This document shows, one piece after another, positions 1 through 6,818 of a stretch of DNA of 12,321 nucleotides. The notes under the pieces were generated by a model. It was not told the origin of the DNA, did no database searches, and saw nothing but the letters and a program-made list of their open reading frames with translations. This stretch comes from Rhodobacteraceae bacterium UBA3087 (lineage in GTDB: Bacteria > Pseudomonadota > Alphaproteobacteria > Rhodobacterales > Rhodobacteraceae): contig DFBF01000068.1 in the NCBI GenBank assembly GCA_002367285.1, positions 12,796 to 25,116 of the forward strand, written 5' to 3'. A program made the position numbers and the translations under genes. Positions within the stretch are counted from its first letter, which is position 1, and the number at the start of each line of letters is the position of its first letter.

Positions 1-866
1 GGCAGGATTTCGGCGGACGACAGTTTCGGCAGCCAGTTTTCCTTTTGCGCGTCCGTACCCCCGGCCAGGATCAGTTCGGCAGCGATTTCGGACCGGGTGC
101 CCAATGATCCGACACCGATATAGCCACGCGACAGTTCTTCCGAGACGACGACCATCGAAGCCTTAGACATGCCAAAGCCGCCGTATTCTTCGGGGATGGT
201 CAGGCCAAAGACGCCCATTTCGGCCAGTTCCTCGATGATCTCCATCGGAATGAATTCATCTTTCAGGTGCCAGTCATGGGCAAAGGGCGCGACCTTTTCA
301 TCCGAAAAGCGGCGGAACTGTTCGCGGATCATTTCCAGCTCGTCGCCCAGACCGGTGGCACCGAAAGTTGCGTAGCCTGCGTTGCCTTGCATCAGTTCGA
401 CCAGACGGGCGCGGGCTGCGGGGGTGTTTGCCTGTGCAATCAGCGTGTTGATCGCATCGGTGTCCAGCGCGGCACCGTCGACGCCCATGTCGGACAGGCG
501 GGCCATTTCGTTCTGGCTCATCATCATGCCGCCGCGGATCTGGGCCAGGTATTCGCCAAAGGCGATTTGCAGGATCAGGCCTTCCATTTCACCGAACTTT
601 CCGTCTGCCGACAGGCGGATGGCCCAGGCCTGCATCTGGCGCAGGCTTTCGGTGTATGTGGCCAGCCAGGACAGGGCGTGGGCGGCGGATTGGTGCGCCT
701 CCAATTTGGTGCCCGATACGCGATCGCCATCGACCACCATGGCGCGCACGCTGGCTTTGGCGGCCTCAAAAACGGTTTCAACCGGGGCGACTGCCGCGCC
801 GGTCAGAGTGGTCAGATTGTCCATCAGGGCGGTGGTCATGGGGATCTCCTGTCCATCATGCGGCAT
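1..866 (-). CDS. mcd: Acyl-CoA dehydrogenase, long form, probable (2S)-methylsuccinyl-CoA dehydrogenase (5' part only)
   Basis: About 288 codons are visible; the gene continues past the left edge, so the catalytic C-terminal half is missing. Residues from about 174 on read as the helical N-terminal domain of a flavin acyl-CoA dehydrogenase (ELEMIREQFRRF, AHDWHLKDEFIP, MGVFGLTIPEEYGGFG, EELSRGYIGVGSLGTRSEI). Before it lies an extension of about 170 residues, absent from ordinary members of the family but known for methylsuccinyl-CoA dehydrogenase, which oxidises (2S)-methylsuccinyl-CoA to mesaconyl-CoA in the ethylmalonyl-CoA pathway and passes electrons to ETF. From memory, the Rhodobacter sphaeroides mcd gene also lies beside pckA. 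Start 866 is preferred because AAGGAG sits 8 nt upstream (875-880); an in-frame ATG at 839 has its own AGGAG 6 nt upstream. The family call is firm; the Mcd assignment rests on length, partial sequence and neighbours. Confidence 0.82.
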   Translation of the reverse strand, partial: MPHDGQEIPMTTALMDNLTTLTGAAVAPVETVFEAAKASVRAMVVDGDRVSGTKLEAHQSAAHALSWLATYTESLRQMQAWAIRLSADGKFGEMEGLILQIAFGEYLAQIRGGMMMSQNEMARLSDMGVDGAALDTDAINTLIAQANTPAARARLVELMQGNAGYATFGATGLGDELEMIREQFRRFSDEKVAPFAHDWHLKDEFIPMEIIEELAEMGVFGLTIPEEYGGFGMSKASMVVVSEELSRGYIGVGSLGTRSEIAAELILAGGTDAQKENWLPKLSSAEIL

Positions 867-874
867 GAATTCGG

Positions 875-880
875 CTCCTT
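875..880 (-). promoter_or_regulatory. Ribosome binding site deciding the mcd start
   Basis: AAGGAG on the minus strand lies 8 nt before the ATG at 866. A second in-frame ATG at 839 is preceded by AGGAG with 6 nt spacing, so both starts could be used; the upstream one adds nine residues (MPHDGQEIP). Confidence 0.6.
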
Positions 881-896
881 CGTAAGGGTCCGGGAT

Positions 897-919
897 GTGA
901 TAATCCTTTCGCAGTCGCA
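897..919 (-). promoter_or_regulatory. Candidate mcd promoter with TGCGA-N-TGCGA direct repeat
   Basis: Reading the minus strand, TTGCGC and TATCAC (902-897) are 17 nt apart and could serve as -35 and -10, though both are weak matches. The spacer holds the direct repeat TGCGACTGCGA (919-909), ending 6 nt before the -10 candidate. A matching repeat lies at the same place relative to the pckA -10 candidate. Promoter function is inferred only. Confidence 0.3.
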
Positions 920-1040
920 GCGCAATAAAAATACACCCAAGGTGCCCCGCGCGAACGAAAGTGACGCAGCGAAGTTTCTGGATGCGATGCTGACCCGTTT
1001 CAGGTATGGTTCCCGGCAACGTGCGAAAAAGGCAAATGAT

Positions 1041-1811
1041 ATGAGCGGGATACTGGCGGAGCTGCCCCTTTGGGTGCTGGCAGCAGCGGGCGGGTTTACC
1101 CTGCTTGCGGGCTTTGTAAAGGGGGCCGTGGGCTTTGGTATGCCGATGCTGATGATCTCAGGCCTGGCGACGGTTTTACCGGCCGAGGTTGCACTTGCGG
1201 CATTGATCCTGCCCACGGTGGTGACGAACGTGTTCCAGTCGTTGCGTCAGGGCTGGCGCGCGGCCTGGCAGGCGATCATTGCCTTTCGGGTCTATTTGAT
1301 CGTGCTGCTGATCACGCTCAGCGCCAGCGCGCAGCTGGTGAATGTGTTGTCGCAGCAGGCGTTGTTCATTGTCATCGGTGTGCCCGTGGTTGGGTTTTCG
1401 ATCATGCAGCTGGTCGGATGGACGCCGACATTGCACCCGAAAAACCGGACCCGCGATGAGGGGCTGATCGCCGCTGTTGCCGGGTTTTTCGGCGGCATGT
1501 CAGGAGTTTGGGGCCCGCCCACCGTGGCCTATTTGACGGCGATCCATACGCCCAAGACGGAGCAGATGCGGGTGCAGGGGGTGTTGTATGGGCTGGGAGC
1601 GGTGGCCTTGGTCGTGGCGCACACGCGGTCCGGGGTGATCAATGCCCAGACGCTGCCCCTGTCTGCCGCGATGCTGCTACCGGCGCTGGCGGGCATGGTC
1701 GTGGGCGGTTGGTTTCATGACCGGATGCCCCAGGCAGCGTTCAAGCGGGTGACCTTGGTGGTTCTGGTCCTGGCCGGGCTGAACCTGTTGCGACGCGGGC
1801 TGATGGGCTAA
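1041..1811 (+). CDS. TauE/SafE-family (TSUP) membrane transporter
   Basis: A 256-residue, strongly hydrophobic protein of the sulfite exporter TauE/SafE (DUF81) family, predicted to sit in the inner membrane with about seven or eight helices. The two family half-repeats are visible: GFVKGAVGFGMP at 24-35 and GFFGGMSGVWGPP at 148-160. The family moves sulfite, organosulfonates or other small anions; the substrate cannot be read from the sequence. The open frame extends far upstream, but that part overlaps mcd on the other strand and is not membrane-like; ATG 1041 has AAGG 8 nt upstream (1029-1032) and opens directly onto the first hydrophobic segment. It is divergent from mcd, with about 174 bp for both promoters. 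No adjacent sulfur-metabolism gene is visible to suggest a substrate. Confidence 0.85.
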   Translation: MSGILAELPLWVLAAAGGFTLLAGFVKGAVGFGMPMLMISGLATVLPAEVALAALILPTVVTNVFQSLRQGWRAAWQAIIAFRVYLIVLLITLSASAQLVNVLSQQALFIVIGVPVVGFSIMQLVGWTPTLHPKNRTRDEGLIAAVAGFFGGMSGVWGPPTVAYLTAIHTPKTEQMRVQGVLYGLGAVALVVAHTRSGVINAQTLPLSAAMLLPALAGMVVGGWFHDRMPQAAFKRVTLVVLVLAGLNLLRRGLMG

Positions 1812-1933
1812 CGGGCCGCATCATTTGCGCCGTTCAGAACGGCGATGGCGCGGGGCGCATTGGCGGCAAAGAACGTGCCGGACAGGGCGGCTGCGTTTGC
1901 TGTGGTCGGGGGAAGGGTGACAATTTGCTCCAT
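1808..1933 (-). pseudogene. Possible N-terminal remnant of an alpha/beta hydrolase (41 codons)
   Basis: On the minus strand an ATG at 1933 opens 41 codons ending in TAG at 1810-1808, overlapping the transporter's stop codon. The peptide (MEQIVTLPPTTANAAALSG, then PRAIAVLNGANDAAR) resembles the beginning of serine-aminopeptidase-type alpha/beta hydrolases, where a hydrophobic strand followed by an N-G-A turn leads into the oxyanion-hole region. It stops just where such proteins would continue, and no catalytic Ser, Asp or His follows. No good ribosome binding site precedes it. It could be the 5' stub of a deleted gene, a small ORF, or chance; the match is from pattern recognition only. Confidence 0.35.
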
Positions 1934-1967
1934 CCGGTGAGGGTGGCGGCAAGATGACGTGCACGTA

Positions 1968-1997
1968 AAACGCCCCGGCGTTTCCACCGGGGCGTTT
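1968..1997. terminator. Bidirectional terminator between the transporter and pckA
   Basis: A perfect 11-bp inverted repeat, AAACGCCCCGG (1968-1978) and CCGGGGCGTTT (1987-1997), with an 8-nt loop. On the minus strand it follows the pckA stop by 21 nt and runs into TTTTA; on the plus strand it runs into CGTTTCAATTTGT downstream of the transporter gene. Confidence 0.85.
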
Positions 1998-2018
1998 CAA
2001 TTTGTCTGTCGCGCGGCC

Positions 2019-3617
2019 CTAGCCGATCGCGATGGCGCGCACATCGTCGTCGATGTGGGCCTCGTACTGAGAGAAGTTCTTGGCGAACATGTCGACCAGT
2101 TTCGCAGCCTGTACGTCATAGACATCGTGGTCTTCCCAGGTGCGGCGCGGGTCCAGCAACAGGTCGGCAACGCCTTCGACCTTGACCGGAACGTCAAAGC
2201 CAAAGTTCGCGTCCTTGCGGAATTCCGCGTCGGCCAGCGATCCGTCCAGTGCGGCGGACAGCAATGCGCGGGTGGCGCGAATCGGCATACGCGATCCGGT
2301 GCCATAGGCGCCGCCGGTCCAGCCGGTGTTCACCAGCCAGCAGGTCGCACCGTGCTTGGCGATCTTGTCGCGCAGCAGGTTGCCATAGACTTCCGGGCGG
2401 CGCGGCATGAAGGGCGCGCCAAAGCAGGTCGAGAAGGTGGGTTCAGGTTCCGTCACGCCCTTTTCGGTGCCTGCCACCTTCGAGGTAAAGCCGGACAAGA
2501 AGTGGTACATCGCCTGCGCCGGGGTCAGCCGGGCAATCGGAGGCAACACGCCGAACGCATCACAGGTCAGCATGATGATGTTCTTGGGGTGGCCGCCCAG
2601 GGCGGTGTCCGAGGCATTCGAGATATATTCCAGCGGATAGGCGCAGCGCATGTTGGCGGTTAGGCTGTCGTCGTTGAAATCCAGCACCTTGGTTTCTTCG
2701 TCCCAGACCATGTTTTCGATCACGGTGCCGAATTTATGGGTGGTGGCATGAATTTCCGGTTCCGCTTCGGCCGAAAGGTCGATGGTTTTGGCATAGCAAC
2801 CGCCTTCGAAGTTGAAGGTGCCGCGGTCCGACCAGCCATGTTCATCATCGCCGATCAACACGCGCGACGGGTCGGCGGACAGGGTGGTCTTGCCGGTGCC
2901 CGACAGGCCAAAGAAGATGGCGGTATCGACAGGGTTGCCGGGCGCGTGGTTGGCCGAACAGTGCATCGGCATGATGCCTTCTTCGGGCAAGATGTAGTTC
3001 AACAGCGAAAAGACCGATTTCTTGTTCTCGCCGGCGTATTCGGTGCCGCCGATCAAGATCAGCTTCTTTTCAAAGTTCAGCGCAATGACCGTTTCCGACC
3101 GGCAGCCGTGTTTGGCCGGATCTGCCAGGAAGGTCGGGCAGTTGATGACGGTGAATTCCGGGGTGAAGTCATCCAGTTCATCGCGCGTCGGGCGGCGCAG
3201 CAGGTGGCGGATGAACAGGTTGTGCCAAGCCAGTTCCGTGACCATGCGCACGTCCAGACGGTGGGCCGGGTCGGCACCGCCAAACAGGTCCTGAACGAAG
3301 TAGTCCTTCCCCTTCATGTGCTCCAGCATGTCGGCGTACAGAACGTCGAACTTTTCCGGCTCCATAGGCGGGTTGTTTTCCCACCAGATGCTGTCAACGA
3401 CGGCTCGGGTTTTCACCACGAATTTGTCCTTGGGCGACCGGCCGGTGTGCTTGCCGGTTTCAACCAGGAAAGCCCCGCCGTTGCCCAGATGTCCTTCGCC
3501 ACGCTTCAAAGCGGCTTCGATCAGCGCTGGCTCCATATAGTTGTAAAAGACATTGCCAAGCCCCGTGATGCCTTGATCTTCCAGGCTGCAAGCCGGGTTC
3601 ACGCGTCCGTTGGTCAT
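2019..3617 (-). CDS. pckA: Phosphoenolpyruvate carboxykinase (ATP)
   Basis: A full-length 532-residue ATP-dependent PEP carboxykinase, a cytosolic enzyme that converts oxaloacetate and ATP to PEP, CO2 and ADP, the committing step of gluconeogenesis from TCA intermediates. Visible motifs: HTGRSPKDKF (57-66) for substrate binding; GTEYAGENKKSVF from 191, with Tyr194 and the following lysines near the metal site; His219; P-loop GLSGTGKTT (237-245); kinase-2-like LIGDDEHGW (254-262) with metal-binding Asp257; and ANMRCAYPLEY (321-331). The ATG at 3617 has GGGAG 8 nt upstream (3626-3630); the frame is open further upstream, but that extension is not conserved-looking. It is divergent from chvI. 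In Agrobacterium, ChvG-ChvI controls pckA, and the two loci are adjacent in several alphaproteobacteria. All key residues are present. Confidence 0.98.
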   Translation of the reverse strand: MTNGRVNPACSLEDQGITGLGNVFYNYMEPALIEAALKRGEGHLGNGGAFLVETGKHTGRSPKDKFVVKTRAVVDSIWWENNPPMEPEKFDVLYADMLEHMKGKDYFVQDLFGGADPAHRLDVRMVTELAWHNLFIRHLLRRPTRDELDDFTPEFTVINCPTFLADPAKHGCRSETVIALNFEKKLILIGGTEYAGENKKSVFSLLNYILPEEGIMPMHCSANHAPGNPVDTAIFFGLSGTGKTTLSADPSRVLIGDDEHGWSDRGTFNFEGGCYAKTIDLSAEAEPEIHATTHKFGTVIENMVWDEETKVLDFNDDSLTANMRCAYPLEYISNASDTALGGHPKNIIMLTCDAFGVLPPIARLTPAQAMYHFLSGFTSKVAGTEKGVTEPEPTFSTCFGAPFMPRRPEVYGNLLRDKIAKHGATCWLVNTGWTGGAYGTGSRMPIRATRALLSAALDGSLADAEFRKDANFGFDVPVKVEGVADLLLDPRRTWEDHDVYDVQAAKLVDMFAKNFSQYEAHIDDDVRAIAIG

Positions 3618-3968
3618 CTGATTAACTCCCGTCGCCGGTCCTGGTCCTTTGCCGGCGCAATATTCCACATGATGGTACGAGGGCCATTCTCGCACGCCGA
3701 CCCTCATGTGAACGAGGGGCAGTGACGCCGCTATAACATGGCGATTTCCCATTATAACAGGTCGCAATCGCACAGTTAGCGGTATCAAGTGCTTGTTTGC
3801 GCAACCAATGGGAGCGAAATGTGAGGCATATTAGCCATTAATTACCCAATTGCGGTGCTGAATGGACGCAGCAGGGGCTTGATTCGCAGTATTTTGTTGA
3901 TTCCCCGTCTTTAAACCGGAACAATGACTGAAAAATTGACAATAACGAGCAGTACAAGGAACCCTCAT
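3618..3968. promoter_or_regulatory. pckA-chvI divergent intergenic region
   Basis: This 351-bp spacer has no convincing gene. It holds the pckA ribosome binding site (3626-3630), a TATAAT box for pckA (3756-3751, minus), the TGCGATTGCGA repeat beside it, an 8-bp palindrome TTGCGCAA (3797-3804), an AT-rich stretch around 3825-3850, and the chvI ribosome binding site AAGGA (3956-3960). No clear -35/-10 pair for chvI could be picked out by eye. Confidence 0.6.
3751..3772 (-). promoter_or_regulatory. Candidate pckA -10 box with adjacent TGCGA-N-TGCGA repeat
   Basis: On the minus strand TATAAT (3756-3751) is a perfect consensus -10, 134 nt before the pckA ATG. No good -35 lies 16-18 nt upstream (CTAACT at 17 nt), which would fit a promoter needing an activator. 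The direct repeat TGCGATTGCGA (3772-3762) ends 5 nt before the -10, matching the arrangement upstream of mcd. Confidence 0.42.
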
Positions 3969-4673
3969 ATGTCGAGGATCGCGTTGGTAGACGACGACAG
4001 GAATATCCTGACGTCGGTTTCGATGACTCTTGAGGCCGAAGGCTTTGAAGTTGAGACTTACAATGATGGGCAGAGCGCGCTGGACGCGTTCCAGAATCGC
4101 CTGCCGGACATGGCCGTGCTGGACATCAAGATGCCCCGGATGGACGGGATGGATCTGTTGCAGCGTGTGCGACAGAAGACATCGACCATGCCGGTGATTT
4201 TCCTGACCTCGAAAGATGATGAAATCGACGAGGTTCTGGGCCTGCGCATGGGCGCCGACGACTATGTGAAAAAGCCTTTCAGCCAACGTCTGCTGGTCGA
4301 ACGCATCCGCGCGCTGCTGCGTCGTCAGGAGGTGATCGCCGCCGACGACCTGGGCGATGTGGAAGAAAGCAAAGTCATGGTGCGTGGCGAGCTGAGCATG
4401 GACCCGCTGCGGCATGCGGTAAGCTGGAAGGGCAACGATGTGTCGTTGACCGTCACCGAATTCCTGCTGTTGCAGGCGCTGGCCACCCGGCCCGGGTTTG
4501 TCAAAAGCCGCGATCAGCTGATGGATGTCGCCTATGACGATCAGGTCTATGTCGACGACCGGACCATCGACAGCCACATCAAACGCCTGCGCAAAAAGAT
4601 GCGCACGGCCGACAACGATTTCTCGGCGATTGAGACGCTGTATGGGATCGGTTACAGATATAACGAAGAATAA
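3969..4673 (+). CDS. chvI: Response regulator ChvI (OmpR/PhoB family)
   Basis: A 234-residue DNA-binding response regulator. The receiver domain (1-120) shows the acidic cluster Asp8-Asp10, phospho-acceptor Asp52 (LDIKMPRMDG), Thr80 and the conserved Lys in KKPF (101-104). The C-terminal winged helix (about 135-234) carries LTVTEFLLLQAL, the recognition-helix region VDDRTIDSHIKRLRKKM and the closing IETLYGIGYRY. Start 3969 is chosen because AAGGA lies 8 nt upstream and the protein then opens directly with MSRIALVDDD; an in-frame ATG at 3924 would add 15 residues. It is first of a tight plus-strand gene run and is followed 34 nt later by its partner kinase. The ChvG-ChvI (BvrS-BvrR, ExoS-ChvI) system governs envelope, acid-response and carbon-metabolism genes in alphaproteobacteria. 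Which genes it controls here is inferred. Confidence 0.95.
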   Translation: MSRIALVDDDRNILTSVSMTLEAEGFEVETYNDGQSALDAFQNRLPDMAVLDIKMPRMDGMDLLQRVRQKTSTMPVIFLTSKDDEIDEVLGLRMGADDYVKKPFSQRLLVERIRALLRRQEVIAADDLGDVEESKVMVRGELSMDPLRHAVSWKGNDVSLTVTEFLLLQALATRPGFVKSRDQLMDVAYDDQVYVDDRTIDSHIKRLRKKMRTADNDFSAIETLYGIGYRYNEE

Positions 4674-4707
4674 CCCCTAATAACGGGGATGGAAGCTGGA
4701 CAAATCG

Positions 4708-6390
4708 GTGCGAGATACCAAGGCCTCATCTGGCTCAGACGTTGTTCTGGGCGAAGACTGGGTGGCCCCCCTGGCCACGGTCGATAGCGAGTTGCGCGAT
4801 CGGCGTGCGCGGCGCGGGCTGATTTCGATCAACCGCAGCCCACTGGCGCGCAAGATCATCACCTTCAACCTGTTGGGTCTGGTTGTTCTGGTTGCCGGGG
4901 TTCTGTACTTGAACCCGTTCCGCGACAGTCTGGTGTTTCAACGCGAAACCGGCCTTGTCGCCGAAGCCCAGTTGATCGCCGATGTGTTCGAAGTCGTGCA
5001 GGCCTCCGGGATCGACCCTGACTATGGGGCAACGCTGGGCGGGCTAGACCTGCCCACCGGGCTTGAGGTCTTTGTCTTTGATCGGGGCGAAGCATTGCTG
5101 GCCACCACGATGGGCCAGGGCCGTGCCGTGTCCCCCCCCGTGGATGGGTTGGAGCGGGACGGGCGATCAACTGTCATCACTGACCTTCTGAACCGGGGTT
5201 GGGAAGGCATCTCGTCGGTCATCGCGACGGGGGATGCACCCGCGCCACAAGTGAATACCGAAGATCAGGCCCGCAGCCTTTTGTCCGGTGCCATGGGCGG
5301 TGCGACGCAGGTGTCGACCGGGGTCGATGATCTCGGCAGCACAGTGTTTTCCGTCGCCACACCGATCATGTTGAATGGCACGCCCGTGGGCGTGGTTGCG
5401 ATCACCAGCGCGTCGGGCGAACTGGACCTGTTGGTGCGCAGCGAACGCGAACAGGTGTTGCAGATGTTCGTCATCGCGATCCTGGTGTCGATCGGGCTGA
5501 GCCTGGTTTTGGCCTCGACCATCGCAAACCCGCTGTCCGACCTGGCCGCTGCGGCGGAATTGGGGCGTGACAAGAATGCCAAGAAGGTGAACCCAGGCCG
5601 GGTACGCATACCCGATCTGACCGGGCGGCCCGACGAAATCGGCCGTCTGTCCACCGCCCTGCGCGGCATGGTGGCGGCGCTATATGACCGGATCGACGCG
5701 AACGAACAATTTGCCGCCGATGTGGCGCATGAAATCAAGAACCCCTTGGCCAGTCTGCGATCTGCCATCGGCACGTTGCGCGTGGCGCGCAAGGATGAAC
5801 AGCGCAACAAGCTGTTGGATGTGATCGACCATGATGTGCGCCGCCTGGACCGTCTGGTCAGCGACATTTCCAATGCCTCGCGGCTGGACAGCGAATTGGT
5901 CAAGGAAGAAGAAGAACGCTTCGATATCCTCAAGATGCTGCGCAACCTGACGGAATATTTGGGCAATGAGGCCTCTGACAAGGGCGTCGATTTCATTACC
6001 GACCTGCCGCCTGATCCCATCGTCCTGCAAGGGCTGGAGGCGCGGCTGGCACAGGTGTTCGTGAACCTGATCACCAATGCACTGAGCTTCTGTGAAGACG
6101 GCGACGCGATCCGTGTCTGGGCCCGTTACCGCGCGAACCGGGTTCTGGTTGTGGTCGAAGACACCGGCCCGGGCATTCCCGAAGAAGCCCTGGCCAAGAT
6201 CTTCAACCGGTTTTATTCTGAACGACCCGAAACGCAGTTTGGCAACAACTCGGGGCTTGGACTGGCAATTTCGAAACAGATTGTCGAAGCGCATGGCGGT
6301 GTGATCTGGGCGGAGAATATTCGCCCGACCGATGCCGACGTGACCTCAGAACCGCTGGGCGCGCGCTTTGTCGTGGGCCTGCCGGTGTGA
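4708..6390 (+). CDS. chvG: Sensor histidine kinase ChvG
   Basis: A 560-residue inner-membrane sensor kinase that should phosphorylate ChvI. Order of parts: a cytoplasmic N-terminal tail of about 50 residues, TM1 at about 51-69, a periplasmic sensor region of about 180 residues, TM2 at about 250-271, a HAMP linker, the HisKA H-box FAADVAHEIKNPLASL (335-350) with phospho-His341, then the ATPase domain with N-box FVNLITNALSF (451-461), G1 EDTGPGI (484-490), F-box IFNRFYS and G2 NSGLGLA (514-520). It starts at GTG 4708, as no in-frame ATG is available near a ribosome site; the frame is closed by TAA at 4681, so only a CTG at 4696 could compete. Its last codons overlap hprK by 4 nt, suggesting coupled translation. 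In relatives, the periplasmic regulator ExoR controls this kinase; no exoR is in this window. Confidence 0.94.
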   Translation: MRDTKASSGSDVVLGEDWVAPLATVDSELRDRRARRGLISINRSPLARKIITFNLLGLVVLVAGVLYLNPFRDSLVFQRETGLVAEAQLIADVFEVVQASGIDPDYGATLGGLDLPTGLEVFVFDRGEALLATTMGQGRAVSPPVDGLERDGRSTVITDLLNRGWEGISSVIATGDAPAPQVNTEDQARSLLSGAMGGATQVSTGVDDLGSTVFSVATPIMLNGTPVGVVAITSASGELDLLVRSEREQVLQMFVIAILVSIGLSLVLASTIANPLSDLAAAAELGRDKNAKKVNPGRVRIPDLTGRPDEIGRLSTALRGMVAALYDRIDANEQFAADVAHEIKNPLASLRSAIGTLRVARKDEQRNKLLDVIDHDVRRLDRLVSDISNASRLDSELVKEEEERFDILKMLRNLTEYLGNEASDKGVDFITDLPPDPIVLQGLEARLAQVFVNLITNALSFCEDGDAIRVWARYRANRVLVVVEDTGPGIPEEALAKIFNRFYSERPETQFGNNSGLGLAISKQIVEAHGGVIWAENIRPTDADVTSEPLGARFVVGLPV

Positions 6391-6818
6391 GCGCTCAGGC
6401 GCCTGACAAAATCCTTCATGCAACCACCGTGGCGCTCGACGACAAGGCCGTCGTGATCCTTGGTGCGTCGGGCAGCGGCAAGTCGGCGCTGGCCTTGCAA
6501 CTGATGGCATTGGGTGGCGTGCTGGTCGCCGATGATCGTACGCGGCTGAGCCGGATCGGGGGTGCCCTTTACGCCCACGCGCCAGCCACCCAGGCCGGGG
6601 TGATCGAAGCGCGCGGCGTCGGGTTGATCCGCGTGCCCCATGTCGCCCAGGCGCCGGTCCATCTGGCCATCGACATGGGCCAGCTGGAACCCGACCGTTT
6701 GCCACGACACAGAAGCCTCACGTTTTTGGGAACCGCCGTAGACTTGTTGTGGCGGGTTGACGGCCCACATTTCCCAAGTGCCATATGGCATCTGGTAAAA
6801 AGTGGACGCACGGCATGA
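6387..6818 (+). CDS. hprK: HPr kinase/phosphorylase, short alphaproteobacterial form
   Basis: A 143-residue protein that corresponds only to the catalytic domain of HPr kinase/phosphorylase, without the N-terminal domain of the roughly 310-residue Firmicutes enzyme. The P-loop is GASGSGKS (26-33), followed by LVADD (46-50), the acidic site after the nucleotide fold, and the family signature IEARGVGL (73-80). The enzyme uses ATP to phosphorylate a serine of HPr (likely Ser49 of the HPr encoded three genes downstream) and can reverse this with phosphate. The GTG start overlaps the chvG stop by 4 nt (GTGA), and its own stop overlaps an ATG of rapZ. Short HprK next to chvIG is a known alphaproteobacterial arrangement, as at the Brucella bvrRS locus. 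Confidence 0.92.
   Translation: MSAQAPDKILHATTVALDDKAVVILGASGSGKSALALQLMALGGVLVADDRTRLSRIGGALYAHAPATQAGVIEARGVGLIRVPHVAQAPVHLAIDMGQLEPDRLPRHRSLTFLGTAVDLLWRVDGPHFPSAIWHLVKSGRTA

Noticed and set aside
267..1040. A 258-codon upstream extension of the transporter frame
   Set aside because: It lies opposite mcd, is not membrane-like, and ATG 1041 has its own ribosome site just before the first hydrophobic helix.
2736..3725. A 329-codon open frame on the plus strand opposite pckA
   Set aside because: It is the antisense shadow of a fully conserved gene in GC-rich DNA; composition is low-complexity and no family is recognised.
3936..3941. TTGACA upstream of chvI as a -35 box
   Set aside because: The -10 position would fall in the ribosome binding site and shows no match, and transcription would start inside the coding region.
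4674..4688. CCCC...GGGG inverted repeat between chvI and chvG
   Set aside because: A 4-bp stem with no T-run is too weak for a terminator, and the two genes are expected to be co-transcribed.
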